Shown here in pieces: positions 47,354-59,660 of a stretch of 64,000 nucleotides of DNA. The DNA is taken from NCBI GenBank assembly GCA_028023455.1, contig JAQFVV010000001.1, positions 22,215,401 to 22,279,400 of the forward strand. Direction: 5' to 3'. The number at the start of each line of letters is the position of its first letter. The stretch's first letter is position 1. The DNA is from Epiperipatus broadwayi (Eukaryota > Onychophora > Udeonychophora > Euonychophora > Peripatidae). The position numbers and the translations under genes are program-made. The notes beneath the pieces are model-generated. The model saw only the letters and a list, made by a program, of their open reading frames with translations. It did no database searches and had not been told where the DNA came from.

Positions 47354-47634
47354 CATCTGATAAAATGAAAATGCACTCAGAAAAGATTTAGCTTTATTAC
47401 TGCCTAGCATGCTTTCAATATTTTTTTTATTATATTGTGTTCATGCATTTTAATAATATTTAGTTTTATTACTGCTTAGTATACTTTCAATATAATTTTA
47501 CTATATCATATTCATGGTATCTATGCCATGAATATGATATAGTAAAAATATATTGAAAACATGCTAGACAGTAACAAAGCTAAATATTATTTAAAAAACT
47601 ACCTTTCTGTGAATATTTTCATTTTACCAGATAT
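47354..47634. repeat. Foldback element with duplicated left arm
   Basis: The outer ends are inverted (CTGATAAAATGAAAATGCAC / ATATTTTCATTTTACCAG). The central hairpin, 47456-47590, is strong: TATATCATATTCATGG and CCATGAATATGATATA flank an 8-base loop. The left arm holds its segment twice (TTTAGCTTTATTACTGCCTA and TTTAGTTTTATTACTGCTTA, about 80 bases apart), the right arm once. No coding capacity. Probably a MITE-like element. Confidence 0.7.
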
Positions 47635-48199
47635 TACATTGTCTCAGAATAGAAGGAAATTAATAACAAATGAATAAAAAGTACAGTAGCACAGACTAAT
47701 TAAAATGAAATTAGAATAGAGCAGGTAATAAATAGTCTACTAAGTTAAAAAAAGAAATAGTCATCCAAGATGTACAAAGAAGACTACAAAATGAAGATGG
47801 TGGGAAATTTACCATTAAATGATAAGGAAAAGAAACAAGCAATTAGCAAAGATGAGAGCTGAGAATATGAAAACATAGAAGACTCATATGTCAGAAGAAA
47901 TGGGAGTATCAGAATGAATGATATTAATAGCTGATATCCTAGAATTGAAGTTGAAAAAAATCAAGAATTTCTAGAGATTTGGGATAATGAATGATTTACC
48001 AGGATGATGTTTTGAATATGTTTAAAGAAATATTTAAAAAAATGGATAACCAGTCCAAAGAATTAAAAGATGAAATGAAAGTATAATTAAATAATTGGAT
48101 GGAAAAACTGTGATTATGTAGTGATACAAGATAAATAATATACACTAATGATGTTGTGAAAGAATAAAGTTTGAAAGTAGCAAAAACAAAGCATTAACA

Positions 48200-48350
48200 A
48201 TATATTAAAATAGATTGTATTACTTTAATATTTCATCTGCTACAATCATGTTTTACAAAACAGTGCTTCTCTTTTGGCAAGAGCTTTTGGTAAATCAAAG
48301 ATCATATGGATTAAATGATTTACTTTTTTTGAACCTGACTGTCTCACTCC
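48200..48350 (+). mobile_element. Possible L1/Tx1-like LINE ORF2 fragment
   Basis: The plus strand encodes TIMFYKTVLLFWQELLVNQR then YGLNDLLFLN. This resembles the region of L1/Tx1 ORF2 with the pattern P-F-Y-K-x-V-L-x-x-W-x-x-L ... P-L-x-x-N. It is short and the match is by eye only. The solo LTR at 48364 begins just after it. Confidence 0.35.
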
Positions 48351-48363
48351 TTCCCCTACCTAT

Positions 48364-51224
48364 TGTACCAGTCAAAATAGTATGTTCACTTAACAAGATT
48401 CAAATCCTAAGCAAAAGTACCTCGAATCCGATCCTGTTCAAAATACACAGGTCTGGAGCAGTCCTGAATTCTAATCTATTTGCCTATTCTTCAAATCTCT
48501 GACACTGTAAACAACAATTCTGATGACACAGTAAAATTATTTTAAATCCGTGCCCAGAAGCAAAGCAGAAGCGCATAAGATCAGACTGATGATGATGATC
48601 GAGGTTGGAGTAGCTTAGGAATTACATTTATTATAGTTATTTATTCACTAATGCTAAGCTATTAGCTAAAAAAAATAGTTCTAAATATTAACTCGAAACT
48701 AATAATTCAATGACAAACTAGGATTTACATGAAATAGATATATTTATTAAATATTAAACAAACGCATATATATATTACAAAAGATTAAAGAAACGTATGT
48801 ATATTTTACCAAATAGTTTTACGCTTGGGACAATATTGTTTATCTACAAGACTTGGGAATTTGTTGTATAAAATCCCCTCTATCACTCATTTAATAAATA
48901 CAATTTTTACAGATACAATTTTATAGTGTTTTATAACTTGTGCGGAGTTGATAAGTTAATTCAAGAAAATTTTTCCTATGAAACATCGTGGATGCCAAAA
49001 ATAAATATAAAAGATCGTGACAGTTTTAACAGTAAATGATTTATTTGATAATGGGCAAAATATATAATTTCAATCATGTATTTCTTAGGAGAACCATTAT
49101 TTATACTTTTATTCGCATTGTTTGGCAAAGACGTCTTTTAGAAATAAGAAACAAACAATGTGCTTTATTTACGAGATTACATGATATAATAAACAATTTA
49201 CTTTTGTCTACATCTATGGAATCGATAACGGTTTTTTTCAAAGAAAGCTTTTTAACTCTGAACTGAACGTATTTTTATGAAATGAACCATTATCTTTAAC
49301 ACATCATTGCAACTTACTAAAGGTTAGGCGGACGGGATCAAATTAACGACAAGAGTAACGGTACTAGCATACGATAACGAAATAAAGCCTCATGGTGATT
49401 GTGGATATTTTATCATTTTAAAGGAATACTTGAGACGAACTTAGATTTGATATGTCCATGCATCTGGCGGAGCGATATCGAAGGAGAGGCTGAGTTTGAG
49501 ATCCCAGATCATTATGTACTGCCATCCACAGCACATAATCCTCATAAACCTTATATTCCACAGACAGTAGTGTCTCTGATTATGAACGATTTTGAAAAGT
49601 AGGATGGGAGCATCAAGCTTTCGATGTCCCCAATAACAAAACAATCAAGAAATGGAAAAGATAAAATATCAGAATAAAGAAAAGGTATGCCAGCAATGTT
49701 TATATAATTTTATATTATTCCTTAAAGTTTGGAAAGGATCTAACCTCTTGTGCAATAATCTGTTTTCAATTATGAGTCATTTAACCAATTGTAATAAAAT
49801 AATAACTCTGTTTACATCATTAAACTAATAAAATTTACATTTAAGATTTGGTTTCCATATACGTATTAACTAAAGAATTAGCCCTCTGGGCAATGGTAAG
49901 AGAAGGTGGAATTTTATATTATGTGTCGCAATCTTTTATAAAGGCAACTAAACAACAAAATAAAATAAGCATCCACAATAAAATACTTTTAGGTATACAA
50001 CCAACCTAGCGAACGATTTTTATTTTAAATAAACAAATGAATATAATTTTACTAATGAATTTAATTAAAGTCACGAGATTGATTGATACCGACATATTAT
50101 AGAAAATAATATATATATTAAACAAAATAAGTAGTATACATTTAATTTAACCGCATAAAGTGATATAAACATAAATTGAGCGTGAAAGCAAACGTATATT
50201 TAGAATTACATAAGTATTAATAAAGGATTATAGAGAGTTTACGAGCAAAACTAGCAAAATATCAGAAATGGATCTATGAATTAATTTAGCTATAAATTAT
50301 AAATCACCCATGAATGTTCGTATTAAGGCAGCTCTACATTACATGATTTTACCTAAGATATCAGCATAGCGGCAGGCCGGCAGGTTGGCAATTCTACGTC
50401 ATCTCATATGGCCGGTAAGATGGAATTTTACAGCTAGTAGACAGTTCTCCGAGAGAAAAGGAGAGGCGGATGGCTCCACTACTCATGCTCCATTGCACTA
50501 AACTTCTCTTGACTTTTTAAATGATGGTCTGGCAAAACTTTTTGAATCAGAAACATAAAAGTAACTGACTGATCAAGCAAAAGTAACTAACTGATTTATC
50601 AAGTAACTAACTTATCAAGTGAAAATCACCGACTGCCTTTAAAAAGTCTTATGGGCTCTTTTTATACACTATCTCTATAATTCCTTTACAAACAACATTT
50701 AATTAACAACATGTTTTTATACAGATAAGGCTCAAAATACCATTTTTAGCTATTTTAAATCATTCGACAACAACTGATGAACGATTTGCTTTCGATCTTA
50801 ATTAAGATTTATAAATTTTAATTATAGACAACAATCTGACTTGAGATAAAGATAATTTCAGTATTTCAAGCCTTCCCCATTTTTCTTTGTTGTTACATTC
50901 CAATAGTTTAATTAAATACTTTAAATCAAAATACATATAGATATAACAAAAAAAAAAATTACAATTATATAAAGAAAATGTTTAGTTGTCAGCAATAAAC
51001 ATTAATAACATTATTGCTTCATTCATATATATATACGCATCATGTACACTACTGTTTTACTTTACTAAATAGTTTTAATTTTATTAATTTCTCTAATCAT
51101 TAGGCATACAGTGTGTGAGTGAATAGCATATATTTATAGCAAGGTCTGAATTGCGGACCCCTAGGATGTTAGTCTAAATGGTGTAACGTGAAGCATCGAT
51201 GATGACTAGACATTGATTGCTTTA
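48364..51224 (-). mobile_element. Solo LTR of the element 1/2 superfamily (2861 bp)
   Basis: Begins TGTACCAGTCAAAATAGTAT, like element 2, and ends GACATTGATTGCTTTA, like element 1 (its CA end mutated to TA). CTAT occurs on both sides (48360-48363 and 51225-51228), a 4-bp target duplication. No internal region or second LTR is present, so it is the product of LTR-LTR recombination. A GC-richer patch (GCGGCAGGCCGGCAGG, about 50370) sits at a place similar to that in the element 2 LTR. Orientation is given as minus by analogy with elements 1 and 2. Confidence 0.8.
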
Positions 51225-51228
51225 CTAT

Positions 51229-52596
51229 CTAGTTTATTTTCTTTATATATGTGTGACTGATTTTTTTCATATACATACATGCTTAAAATAAAATTCACAT
51301 ATTCAATTATTTGCTGAAATTCAGCAATTAAAAATAATAAATAGTGATCTGTAATTCTTGAATGGATAATGAATCCAACCACCAGTCATTAAATACCCTA
51401 TATGGCATAAATTTCAAGAAGGCTACCTCAATTTGAACCCTACAAGTTACTTAAAACCCTAAACATGTAATAATAATAACTTTGCACAGTCTTGTTTCTT
51501 TGAGTGTCAGAAGTTTGTAAATATAAAAACTTGAAAATTATGCCTTGCTTCTTTTTGAGACTTAGAATTGGGGCTCATGACACAAGGTTTTGTTAACTAT
51601 ATATGCAAAACAAAAATATAAAAACTTGAAAGTGGGTTAGTGCAGTGCCGGGAATAAAAACACTCTATGAAGTTGCATGAAAACATTGCATTCTCAAGAC
51701 AATGATCAAATCTTCCATCCATCTCAAGACCTGAAAGTACAACTAAATCAGTGCCAACATCCAAAATCTTCATCTAAACACCAAAAATCTTGCTTTGCTT
51801 GTCTTCTGTTCTGCTTTAAGTATAAACCTGTTTTTTTCACATACTTCAATAACACTGTTTAGTGTCTATATCTATTATTTATCATTGAATAATCAAATCA
51901 TCACATATTCTCTTATATATTTTACAATAATTAATTAATTAATTGCTTTCTTTATGAATTTTTCATAAAAATGAACTTAATTTAAGTATAAAGTTATATT
52001 TGAACTCCAACATATGTGCTCATTTTGTAAAACTGGCTATTAAAACTTGATCATTATCGGACCCCACATTGGCATTATTTGTATGGTATGTAATATGAGA
52101 TAAACATGGGGCAATGTAAATCATTATCCTCACCATCACAATTGATGAGCATAAGCAAAAATCAACATTGGAGTAAATAATAATAAATAACATGAGTGAT
52201 TTTTAAATATTTCTATTAATTACATATGAGTGGAAGAATAGTTTTCATCCATATAAATCACACACATATATATATAAACACTATTATTTTAGAATTATAT
52301 AAACTAATGTTTATTATTGTAGGTTGGTATACATGAGATGCTTTCTCTGTCCTGCGATATGTAATTTGAACTTTTATAAGTTATATACTGACTTTTAAGA
52401 TCTGGCTATTAAGAATGGGTGGATTACCTGTTCTTTTAAATCATTTATTGATGTGGAATGTTGTCTATTCATAATGCATGGGTGGAAGTGTAGCTTTTTT
52501 TCATTTAAATTACATATACATCTAAACACTGTTATTTAATAATCTTATACGTTTGTGTATGTAATAGTTTTAAAATTTACTAACAGTAAAATAAAT
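51229..52596. other. No recognised gene; weak local duplication
   Basis: AT-rich. Two diverged segments, about 52220-52330 and 52480-52550, share GTGGAAG...TAG...TTTTCAT and AAACACT(A/G)TTATTT. The words AATATAAAAACTTGAAA occur twice (51520, 51617). No coding signal. Confidence 0.4.
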
Positions 52597-52783
<187 letters not shown>

Positions 52784-53012
52784 TACTTTTGATTATTTAG
52801 ATCATTTACATAAGTTGAATAGATATTGATTACAATCTAAGCAACTGAAAGCACTTCTGTGTAAATTATATATTATTATTGTTTATTTTTTTACCATTAT
52901 TATACTTTTAAAACTGTTATGTATAGTATATTTTTAAAGGATAACATATTAATATATATTAGACTTTTGTTTTCTTTTATAGCTTTCTTGCCATTTAACA
53001 ATTATATTTTTT

Positions 53013-53720
53013 ATGTGTGTTTAATTAAAAAATCAGATATATTACTCTTAAAAGAGGTTTAAAACTTATAACTGAATTAGGAATAATCTCTAGGTTAATA
53101 AATGATTAATGATAATCATTATTTATCTAGAGTGGATTGCATCAAAGTTGTGAGTGGAGTAAGTTTAACACTTGTATATCAAAATGTAACAATTTACTAT
53201 TGATAAATACTATATATATGACAAAGATATATATGAGAGAAGTGACCTGGGCCAACTGATGAGTGCTGGTTCAATATAAAATGAATCTTGGAATCATTTT
53301 TCTTTATTTGTGTGGTGTGGAGATTATTTAATACATTTATAAGGATATGACACATGAGAAAGAGAAATGTTCATAACTCCATGCTTGTATGTGTTAAATT
53401 AAATAAATCAGATATATTAATCTTTAACAGAGGTTTAAAACTTATATTTGGACTAAAGATAATTATGAGTTTTAATAAATGATTAATAATAATTATTATG
53501 TATTTATCTAAAGTGTATTATGTCAAAGTTCTGGGTGGAATAAGTTTCACATTTGTATAAAAAATGTAACAACTTTTTTACTGATAAATACCGTACATGT
53601 GATAAAGATATCTGATTTGGCATGAAATACATCTTGAGGGGCATTTGTCTTTTATTGTGTCTTTAGTTATTTGTTTTCCAAAGAATGTGTGGTAGTGTGG
53701 AGATTATTTAATACATTTAT
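53013..53720. repeat. Diverged ~375-bp tandem duplication
   Basis: Two units: 53013-53386 and 53387 to about 53720. Shared words include AATCAGATATATTA, AGAGGTTTAAAACTTATA, AATAAATGATTAAT and GTGTGGAGATTATTTAATAC. By eye they are roughly three-quarters alike, so the duplication is old. The larger origin is unknown. Confidence 0.7.
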
Positions 53721-55560
53721 AAATTTTATACTTTTATGGTATCGCTAATTGTTTTCTATAATATTTTACAAAAATTTTAGATATTCAGTTTTCTAATTGA
53801 CTCATTTTAAAATATTTTCATATTTCTTTTCTTTATGCACACATTTATTAATGAATTGTTGCTTTTTTGTACCAGATATCTGTGTAGCAGTTTTTATTAG
53901 AGTATTGATTATCATTTTACTGATTTCATTTATGTTTGAGTCATATTAAAGTCTGCTTGGCATTTTTCTTGAGAAAGGAATTCACAATATAGTTTTTTTT
54001 AAACCACCATATTCAATGAATCTATTCCCTTTCTCATTTCTGACACTATAACTAAAATATCCTATAGTATTTTTATTTTTCAGTATATTTCCAGACTTTC
54101 ATAATAATTTTATGCTTTTTTTAACAGAATGGGAATCTGTTGTGGGGCATAAATTTCAATTATTTATGTTAGGCTATCATTCTGTTTAACTGACACAAAG
54201 TTGCTCTTGCAACTTTTATTTATAATGAGACTCACTCCATTTATGGTTTAATTTTTTTTTTTAAGATTATAGTAAAGTAATGTAGAATTTATTGTTAGAC
54301 TATTTCTTTTTTTTAATTCAATCATTCTTTCTTTACCTGAAAGTAATCTACAGTTGAAGGCACCTATGTAAAAAGTCATCATCAAATGGCAACCCAAGTT
54401 CATGACCAAGAGGTTTACAGCTTCCAATATTGCTCATAAACTATTGCCTTTATAAACAATTTATCATCCTCCAGAGAATAAGGGTTATAAAGAAGACCAG
54501 TATTTACACATTTGTGCATTCATTCATTCTGCCTTCAAGTAAACCTAAGAAATGATCCAATTAAAAGCTTATTTGATTTTTTTTATCCTAAACTTAGTGA
54601 TAAAAATGATAAATAAATCACTCTTGAAAATGTTTGGATTTATCTGCATTTATTTATATATGAATTATCTCGTGATAATAGTCGTTGCGTAAACGAAAAT
54701 GTATAGAGTGGACATTGTAGAAAAATTAAAAGATTCCTTTTCTTAGCTAATAACAAACCTTTTCTTTTTGCATACAATAGAAACAGCTTTTAAATATTTC
54801 CATGCTGAGAGAAAGAACTTCTTCATAAATTTCTGAGGAAGGAGAATGGAGGAGATAACATTATTCATCAATCATACCAACTGCCATGAGATTAGAATTT
54901 CAATGTTTTTCCTTTTTTGTTTTACCTATTAGTTAAGATTAGTTAGCTTTATATTTTGGGCTGATATCTGGGAAAAAAGCTTAATCCTATTTAGAAAAGT
55001 TTCTAAGTTTTATCTGAACTGATTCAAAACAATAAAACTCTATCTGCTATTAAGGTCTATTATTAAATGGGCAGTGAGACACATATTTTTCCAAACATCT
55101 TTTACCAATCTATTAATATTATTTTTAAATGAAATAAAATGCAGATAAGATGTATGATATCATAATTGACATGAATATCTGTGCTTTTCTTGCAAGTCAT
55201 TTAACATATGGTATTCTAAACCTTATAATAAGGCCGTCTCTGAGTATGTAGCTTTAATTGTATTTATTAGTATTCTATTTACGGAAAAATTATGGTGAAG
55301 CAAAAGTACAGAAGCATATACATATATAGACATTATATGTATATTTGTAATTAAATGTGGACTATTTCCATCATCTAGAATTGCCAAATATCTTTTAAAA
55401 AATTCAAACTTTATTTAAACTTTTCAGATTTATTCAACTGTTAATGTGAGTATGTAATATAATGATTCATTTAGTATTCTCTTTTTCAGATGTTGCTGGC
55501 TTGACTAGTGGCAGTATTGGATGGAAATCTAATTTTTTTTATATAAAAATTATTTATTGT
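53721..55560. other. No recognised gene
   Basis: AT-rich sequence. The stretch 54330-54540 is slightly GC-richer but gives no recognisable protein on either strand. Confidence 0.4.
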
Positions 55561-55660
55561 TAAATTTATTATATTTTGTTACACAATGAGAAAGCCAGGA
55601 AATCTTATTAAATTTGGTCTGTTGTGAAAGTTACTGTAGCCTGCTGGAACAATTAGTTAT

Positions 55661-55912
55661 TCACACTTGGATATATATGTTTGGGAAGTTGAAGAGATTC
55701 CATGTGTTTTCTATAAGAAATTTTGAGGCAAGGACTTTATCCCTATTTTGGATTTTCTTCATAGTCTCTATGAAAATGTTTCTGTTTTGGGAGAGGATCA
55801 GGTGAATATTTGGTGAGACCGAGGAGAAAAACTGCCTAATTGCATAAATACGTTGACGTGAGTTAAGACCTCTCATGTTCAGGCCTACTATTTTACAAGA
55901 ATAACTATCCAT
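55661..55912 (-). pseudogene. LINE ORF2 start: endonuclease N-terminus
   Basis: 83 residues beginning MDSYSCKIVGLNMRGLNSRQ then RIYAIRQFFSSVSPNIHLIL + SQ. This is the start of an apurinic-type endonuclease, which nicks the target; the family pattern is N-(V/I)-x-G-L ... R ... I-x-L-x-Q-E. The expected Glu after SQ is Asn here, so a catalytic residue is probably lost. The frame ends soon after and the rest of ORF2 is absent. Confidence 0.65.
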
Positions 55913-56235
55913 TAACCTTAGAGCTATTTGACTGGACTGCTAGTGATATTTTGGATAGGGAGGTTGAAGTTTTGTTCTTTATTATCATCTTCTTTATCAT
56001 CATTTAGATTTGGCCTATCAGGGTTGTTATATGGTTGATTTTCTAGATCATTTGTAGATATAAATCAGTTAAAATCTAATAGTAATATGGTTGACATTGC
56101 ATTTTTTTTTATGTTTGGTTTGTTTTTGTATGAAGGGATGGGTTTATTTGGTTTTTGTTTTGAGTATGATGTTAGTTCTCCTTCTTCTGGGCTATTCTAA
56201 AAATTCTATTAGATTTCCTTATGTGTTTTGCTATG

Positions 56236-57820
56236 TTAGTAACACTCAGCTCCATGTCTTGACTCCACATCAGTGCCATTGTTACTGTGGCTTATGTCAT
56301 CTTTGGATTCGGTACTCAGTTTCTTTGGTTTGCCAGTTAAGGCTGCAGTGGTTATGGGTGGCCTGACTTGCTGTAGATTGCCTATATTTTCTGAGTTTGA
56401 ATAAGGAGATGTTGTTGGTGTTTGTGATCTTTGGCAATCATGTTCAATATGATTTTCTTGCTCAAAATGATCTAAGCTTGCAAGATTAGGTGTTTCTTTA
56501 TTTTTTGAGAGCTGGGAATTTCCTTTTGCAATTATAGTCTGTCGACTTTTAGTTGAGATTATTTGGGTTATAGCTTTATCAGAGTTGGTTGATGCATCTT
56601 TTGGTGATTGGCTCGTCATATTACTATTTTCTGCAATGTTATTTCTGTTCAGTTGGCTTTTAATAATTGTTGTGTTGCTTGTTACAATATTTAATTCTTC
56701 TGATTCGTCATTGAGAATCATTTTTGGGTTATTATTTGAAGAGAATGTGTCTTTATAAGTTGAGTTTAGTGGTGGAGTGCTTTGGGTTTCTTTGCACTTG
56801 TGAAAATGTATTTTTTCACGCTGCAGATGCACCCTTCATTTTGATAATGGTTGGAATGTCAGTGGGAGCTATGCCCTTCTTAAGATTTAATTTGAAAACT
56901 GCTGTGTTTGATAGGATTGAACTAACTGATTTGTCTACTTTTGCCAAATGGTTGCATTAACTTTTGCATTTGGATATCATCCAAGCCAGTGGTGCAATTT
57001 TTTAACATGCCTGAAAGTGTTGAAATTCGGGGTTTGTCTATCTGAATTATAACTTTATTGTCCAACACTCTAAATCTGTTTTTAAATGAATGTTTGTTTG
57101 CCCATGATGTGAACTCAACAGCTATGTATCTGTCATTTCGATGAGTTGGGATACGATAGACGGTTTCTGTGATATCATTTTTCCTAATTAGGTCATAAAG
57201 AGCATTGACTGGGAACTTGTGTAAGTTCAATTGGTGTCTGTCACAGCTAAGATCAGACTCCTGTCACTGTTGTAATTTGCTAGTGATTTTAGTAGAATCA
57301 ATGGGATTGATTGGTTAAATTTAGAACTTATTATTTGAAATTGTTCTTCTGTATGGTCCATTACGATAAAATTAGCATTGCTAATTTCACGTTGTTTGTT
57401 GTTATTTAACTGTTCTGATTCTTGTTCTAATAAATCTAACATTGTTAGGTCATGAGGTTTTACATGTGTGTTATTGAAATTGTGTATTTTATTATTTACA
57501 TTATATGAAAAATTATGATTTTGTGATGCATTAAATTGTTGTGGAATTCCTATTTTTGTTATGTTTGCATATGAGGTTTTATTATGTGTTATATCGACTT
57601 TACCTGTTTGATATATGTTGGTTTTGGGTGGTTTATATGTAGGATAATTTTTAGAATTGTTTGCATTAGCAATATCATTTTCATTATTTATTTTTTTATT
57701 GATTATTCGTGTTCTATGGAATATTTGTTCTAGTGCCTCTTGTGAGAAATTTGGTGTGTTATCATTTAATGCATATTCATGGTTATGATCAGTTGTAAAT
57801 GTTTTAATCTTATTTATCAT
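56236..57820 (-). pseudogene. LINE ORF1 (nucleic-acid-binding protein), three frames
   Basis: Three overlapping or adjacent open pieces in different frames: 57820-57227, 57230-56922 and 56832-56236. The first is Asn-rich (NNSKNYPTYKPPKTNIYQTG). The second, KFPVNALYDLIRKNDITETV then RYIAVEFTSWANKHSF, looks like a compact RNA-binding fold of the kind found in LINE ORF1 proteins, though I cannot name the exact family. The third is a polar, probably disordered tail ending about 320 bases before ORF2. A zinc knuckle expected between the second and third pieces is not clearly visible. At least two frameshifts. Confidence 0.5.
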
Positions 57821-58501
57821 ATTTGTTTGAGAGGAAATACTGCCACAATTAGTATGGGTTTGTATATTTTCAACATTTGGATGGGTTCTTTTATAAGCCG
57901 AATTAGTCTGCTCATTTTCTTTAGATTTACTGGATTCTAACTCTGTTAAGTTTACACAAGTTTCAGTGTTGGATTTTTCTATTTTAGATTCTGTTTTGTT
58001 TTTAGAATTAACTACTTAAGTGTTCTTGTCATTAGTTGCCCTAGTTATTATTTGTGTTTTGAGTTGGGGTGGTTTGACAGAGTTTTAACATTAGGCTTGT
58101 TCAGCTTATACTGTTTATTTACTCGAGTTAAATCATAGTTGTTTATACTATTTTGTTGATCACTTTGTTGAAGTTCATTATCTTATATTTGACCTTTAGA
58201 TTCATGAAAACTAAATTGAAGGTAGTTCTCGAACTAACTAAGCTATTTGTTGATGGCAACAGACAGTATAAATTTTATATATTTAACTATGAGAGTCCTC
58301 CTGATAATTTCATTTTCTTCTTAAAGGCAAGATTAACGAATGATTTCCAAACATTGTGAATTACCACATTAGGTTTATTTATAGGGTTATTTACCATTAT
58401 CATATGAAGTTTGTTTACAATTTTTTCTTTTTGTTCAAGACATAGCTTGTTATTTTAGAAACATCTGTTTTTTCTATTTTAAACAATACTTTGTGCTCTT
58501 T

Positions 58502-58607
58502 CTTTTCCTCATGTGTCATAGCACCAGCCGGGAAGTGAACCCGCTAACCCGGGACAACTGCTTTAAAGCAGATGTCACTGACCTCTCGACCACCGATGCT
58601 TGACTAT
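58502..58607 (-). mobile_element. tRNA-derived SINE-like insertion with 12-bp TSD
   Basis: A 106-base insertion flanked by exact 12-base repeats, TTTGTGCTCTTT (58490-58501 and 58608-58619). On the minus strand it reads as a tRNA-like head followed by a short tail GACACATGAGGAAAAG. The long exact duplication and the purine-rich tail are hallmarks of LINE-driven retroposition. It lies in the 5' region of the LINE at 55.6-58.7 kb. Confidence 0.75.
58520..58599 (-). tRNA. tRNA-like sequence (pseudogene / SINE head)
   Basis: On the minus strand: 7-bp acceptor stem GCATCGG/CTGGTGC with two wobble pairs, A box TGGTCGAGAGG, D stem GTC/GAC, an anticodon-like hairpin CTGC-TTTAAA-GCAG with a six-base loop (one base short), a 12-base variable region, T arm GCGGG-TTCACTT-CCCGG with one mismatch, and B box GGTTCACTTCC. 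Both internal RNA polymerase III boxes are close to consensus. The short anticodon loop means that no amino acid can be assigned and that it is not a working tRNA. The target duplication outside it shows that it arrived by retroposition. Confidence 0.65.
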
Positions 58608-59436
58608 TTTGTGCTCTTTTAACCATTTTTTGTTTGACTAATTTCACTGACATATGTCCATCTGCTTTCACATGGTATTTTATAGATGCAGCCTTTGTTT
58701 TTCAGCATTGGGTTGTATGTCAATCAGAATTGCTCATAATGTACTTTGGCTTTAGAAAGCTGTTCTGAGATTATACTGATTGAAGATTTTCTTACTTTTT
58801 CTGTGTATCCCTGGAATGTGAGAATACACTATAATTTTTAGAATTGTTTCTTTTTTTGACATTTTTGTTGACTATTTAAGGTTTCTTAATAATAGCTGAT
58901 GGATAATCATTTTTTATGAGATTTTGTTTTTTGTAAGACCCTTTCCCCCCCCAAATATTGGTTTCTGAACAAATTTCTTATTAGTATAAATCTCCAATTT
59001 TTGGTGTTCTGCCATGATTGAATGTATATGTTAAGTATTTTTCTCTCTGTGTGTGTGTAGGGGTGAGGGAGCCTGTAAATTATACCTTTGGTTTTACTAT
59101 GAGGGACTCTTGTCACAAAAACATTATTTTAAAAAAATGTGTCCAGAATGTTTGTAGCAGTACTTCATTAAGAGGCCATAGTGAAGCCAGATTTTATATG
59201 TAGATTTATGGCTGTGATTTCAAGTTTTTTAATGTAAATGTTGCTAATCAATGGTTTACAGCAATGTCAACACATATCATCCCTTGATTTTGTTGGAAGA
59301 ATTCTGTGTTGTATTAAAAGTATGTTATTGTGGAGAATGTTAAGAGTTTGATTACATAATCAATAGAAAAGGTTGTTCTGGTGTGCCAATAAACATCACA
59401 TGATCTCTATTTCTTATGCTTGCTCTTAACTTATTA

Positions 59437-59588
59437 AAACAGGCAAAACTCTCAGATCCAAGGCTCTTCACTGATGAAGGCCACAAGCCAGAAACTAGTC
59501 TGGGGTTATTGGATAAGTATGCACTAGATGAGGATTTTATGCACAAGCCTTCTGGAATCCATTGATTACTCTACTTTGCACTGAGTGG

Positions 59589-59633
<45 letters not shown>

Positions 59634-59660
59634 AGAGAGAGAAAGTTTTGCCTGTTTTGT
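59437..59660. mobile_element. Foldback family M1, deleted copy with microsatellite
   Basis: Ends AAAACAGGCAAAACT and AGTTTTGCCTGTTTT are exact inverted repeats. The inside matches the right arm of the 15.4-kb copy (CTCAGATCCAAGG, CAGAAACTAGTCTGGG, GGAATCCATTGATT, TTTGCACTGAG). The left arm is missing and a (TA)n(GA)n microsatellite (59590-59644) replaces part of the right end. Flanking TATGCTTGCTC...TAACT on the left also matches the other copy, so the true element may begin near 59400. Confidence 0.7.

Larger units (their letters stand above)
55600..58700 (-). mobile_element. 5' part of an L1/Tx1-like LINE, minus strand
   Basis: The minus strand carries, in order, a 5' region (about 58700-58240), ORF1 remnants (about 58240-56236) and the first part of an ORF2 endonuclease (55912-55661), then stops near 55.6 kb with no RT. 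The RT half and 3' end are missing. Usual LINE truncation removes the 5' side, so loss of the 3' side here must be due to a later deletion or rearrangement. A diverged copy of the 5' region lies at 14720-15060. A tRNA-derived insertion sits in it at 58502-58607. Confidence 0.65.

Noticed and set aside
48215-49602. Possible genes within or at the edge of the solo LTR at 48-51 kb
   Set aside because: Apart from the short LINE-like segment before 48350, the frames lie inside LTR sequence and lack any known domain.
58520-58599. A functional tRNA gene
   Set aside because: The anticodon loop is one base short, one T-stem pair is lost, and target duplications frame it as a retroposed copy.
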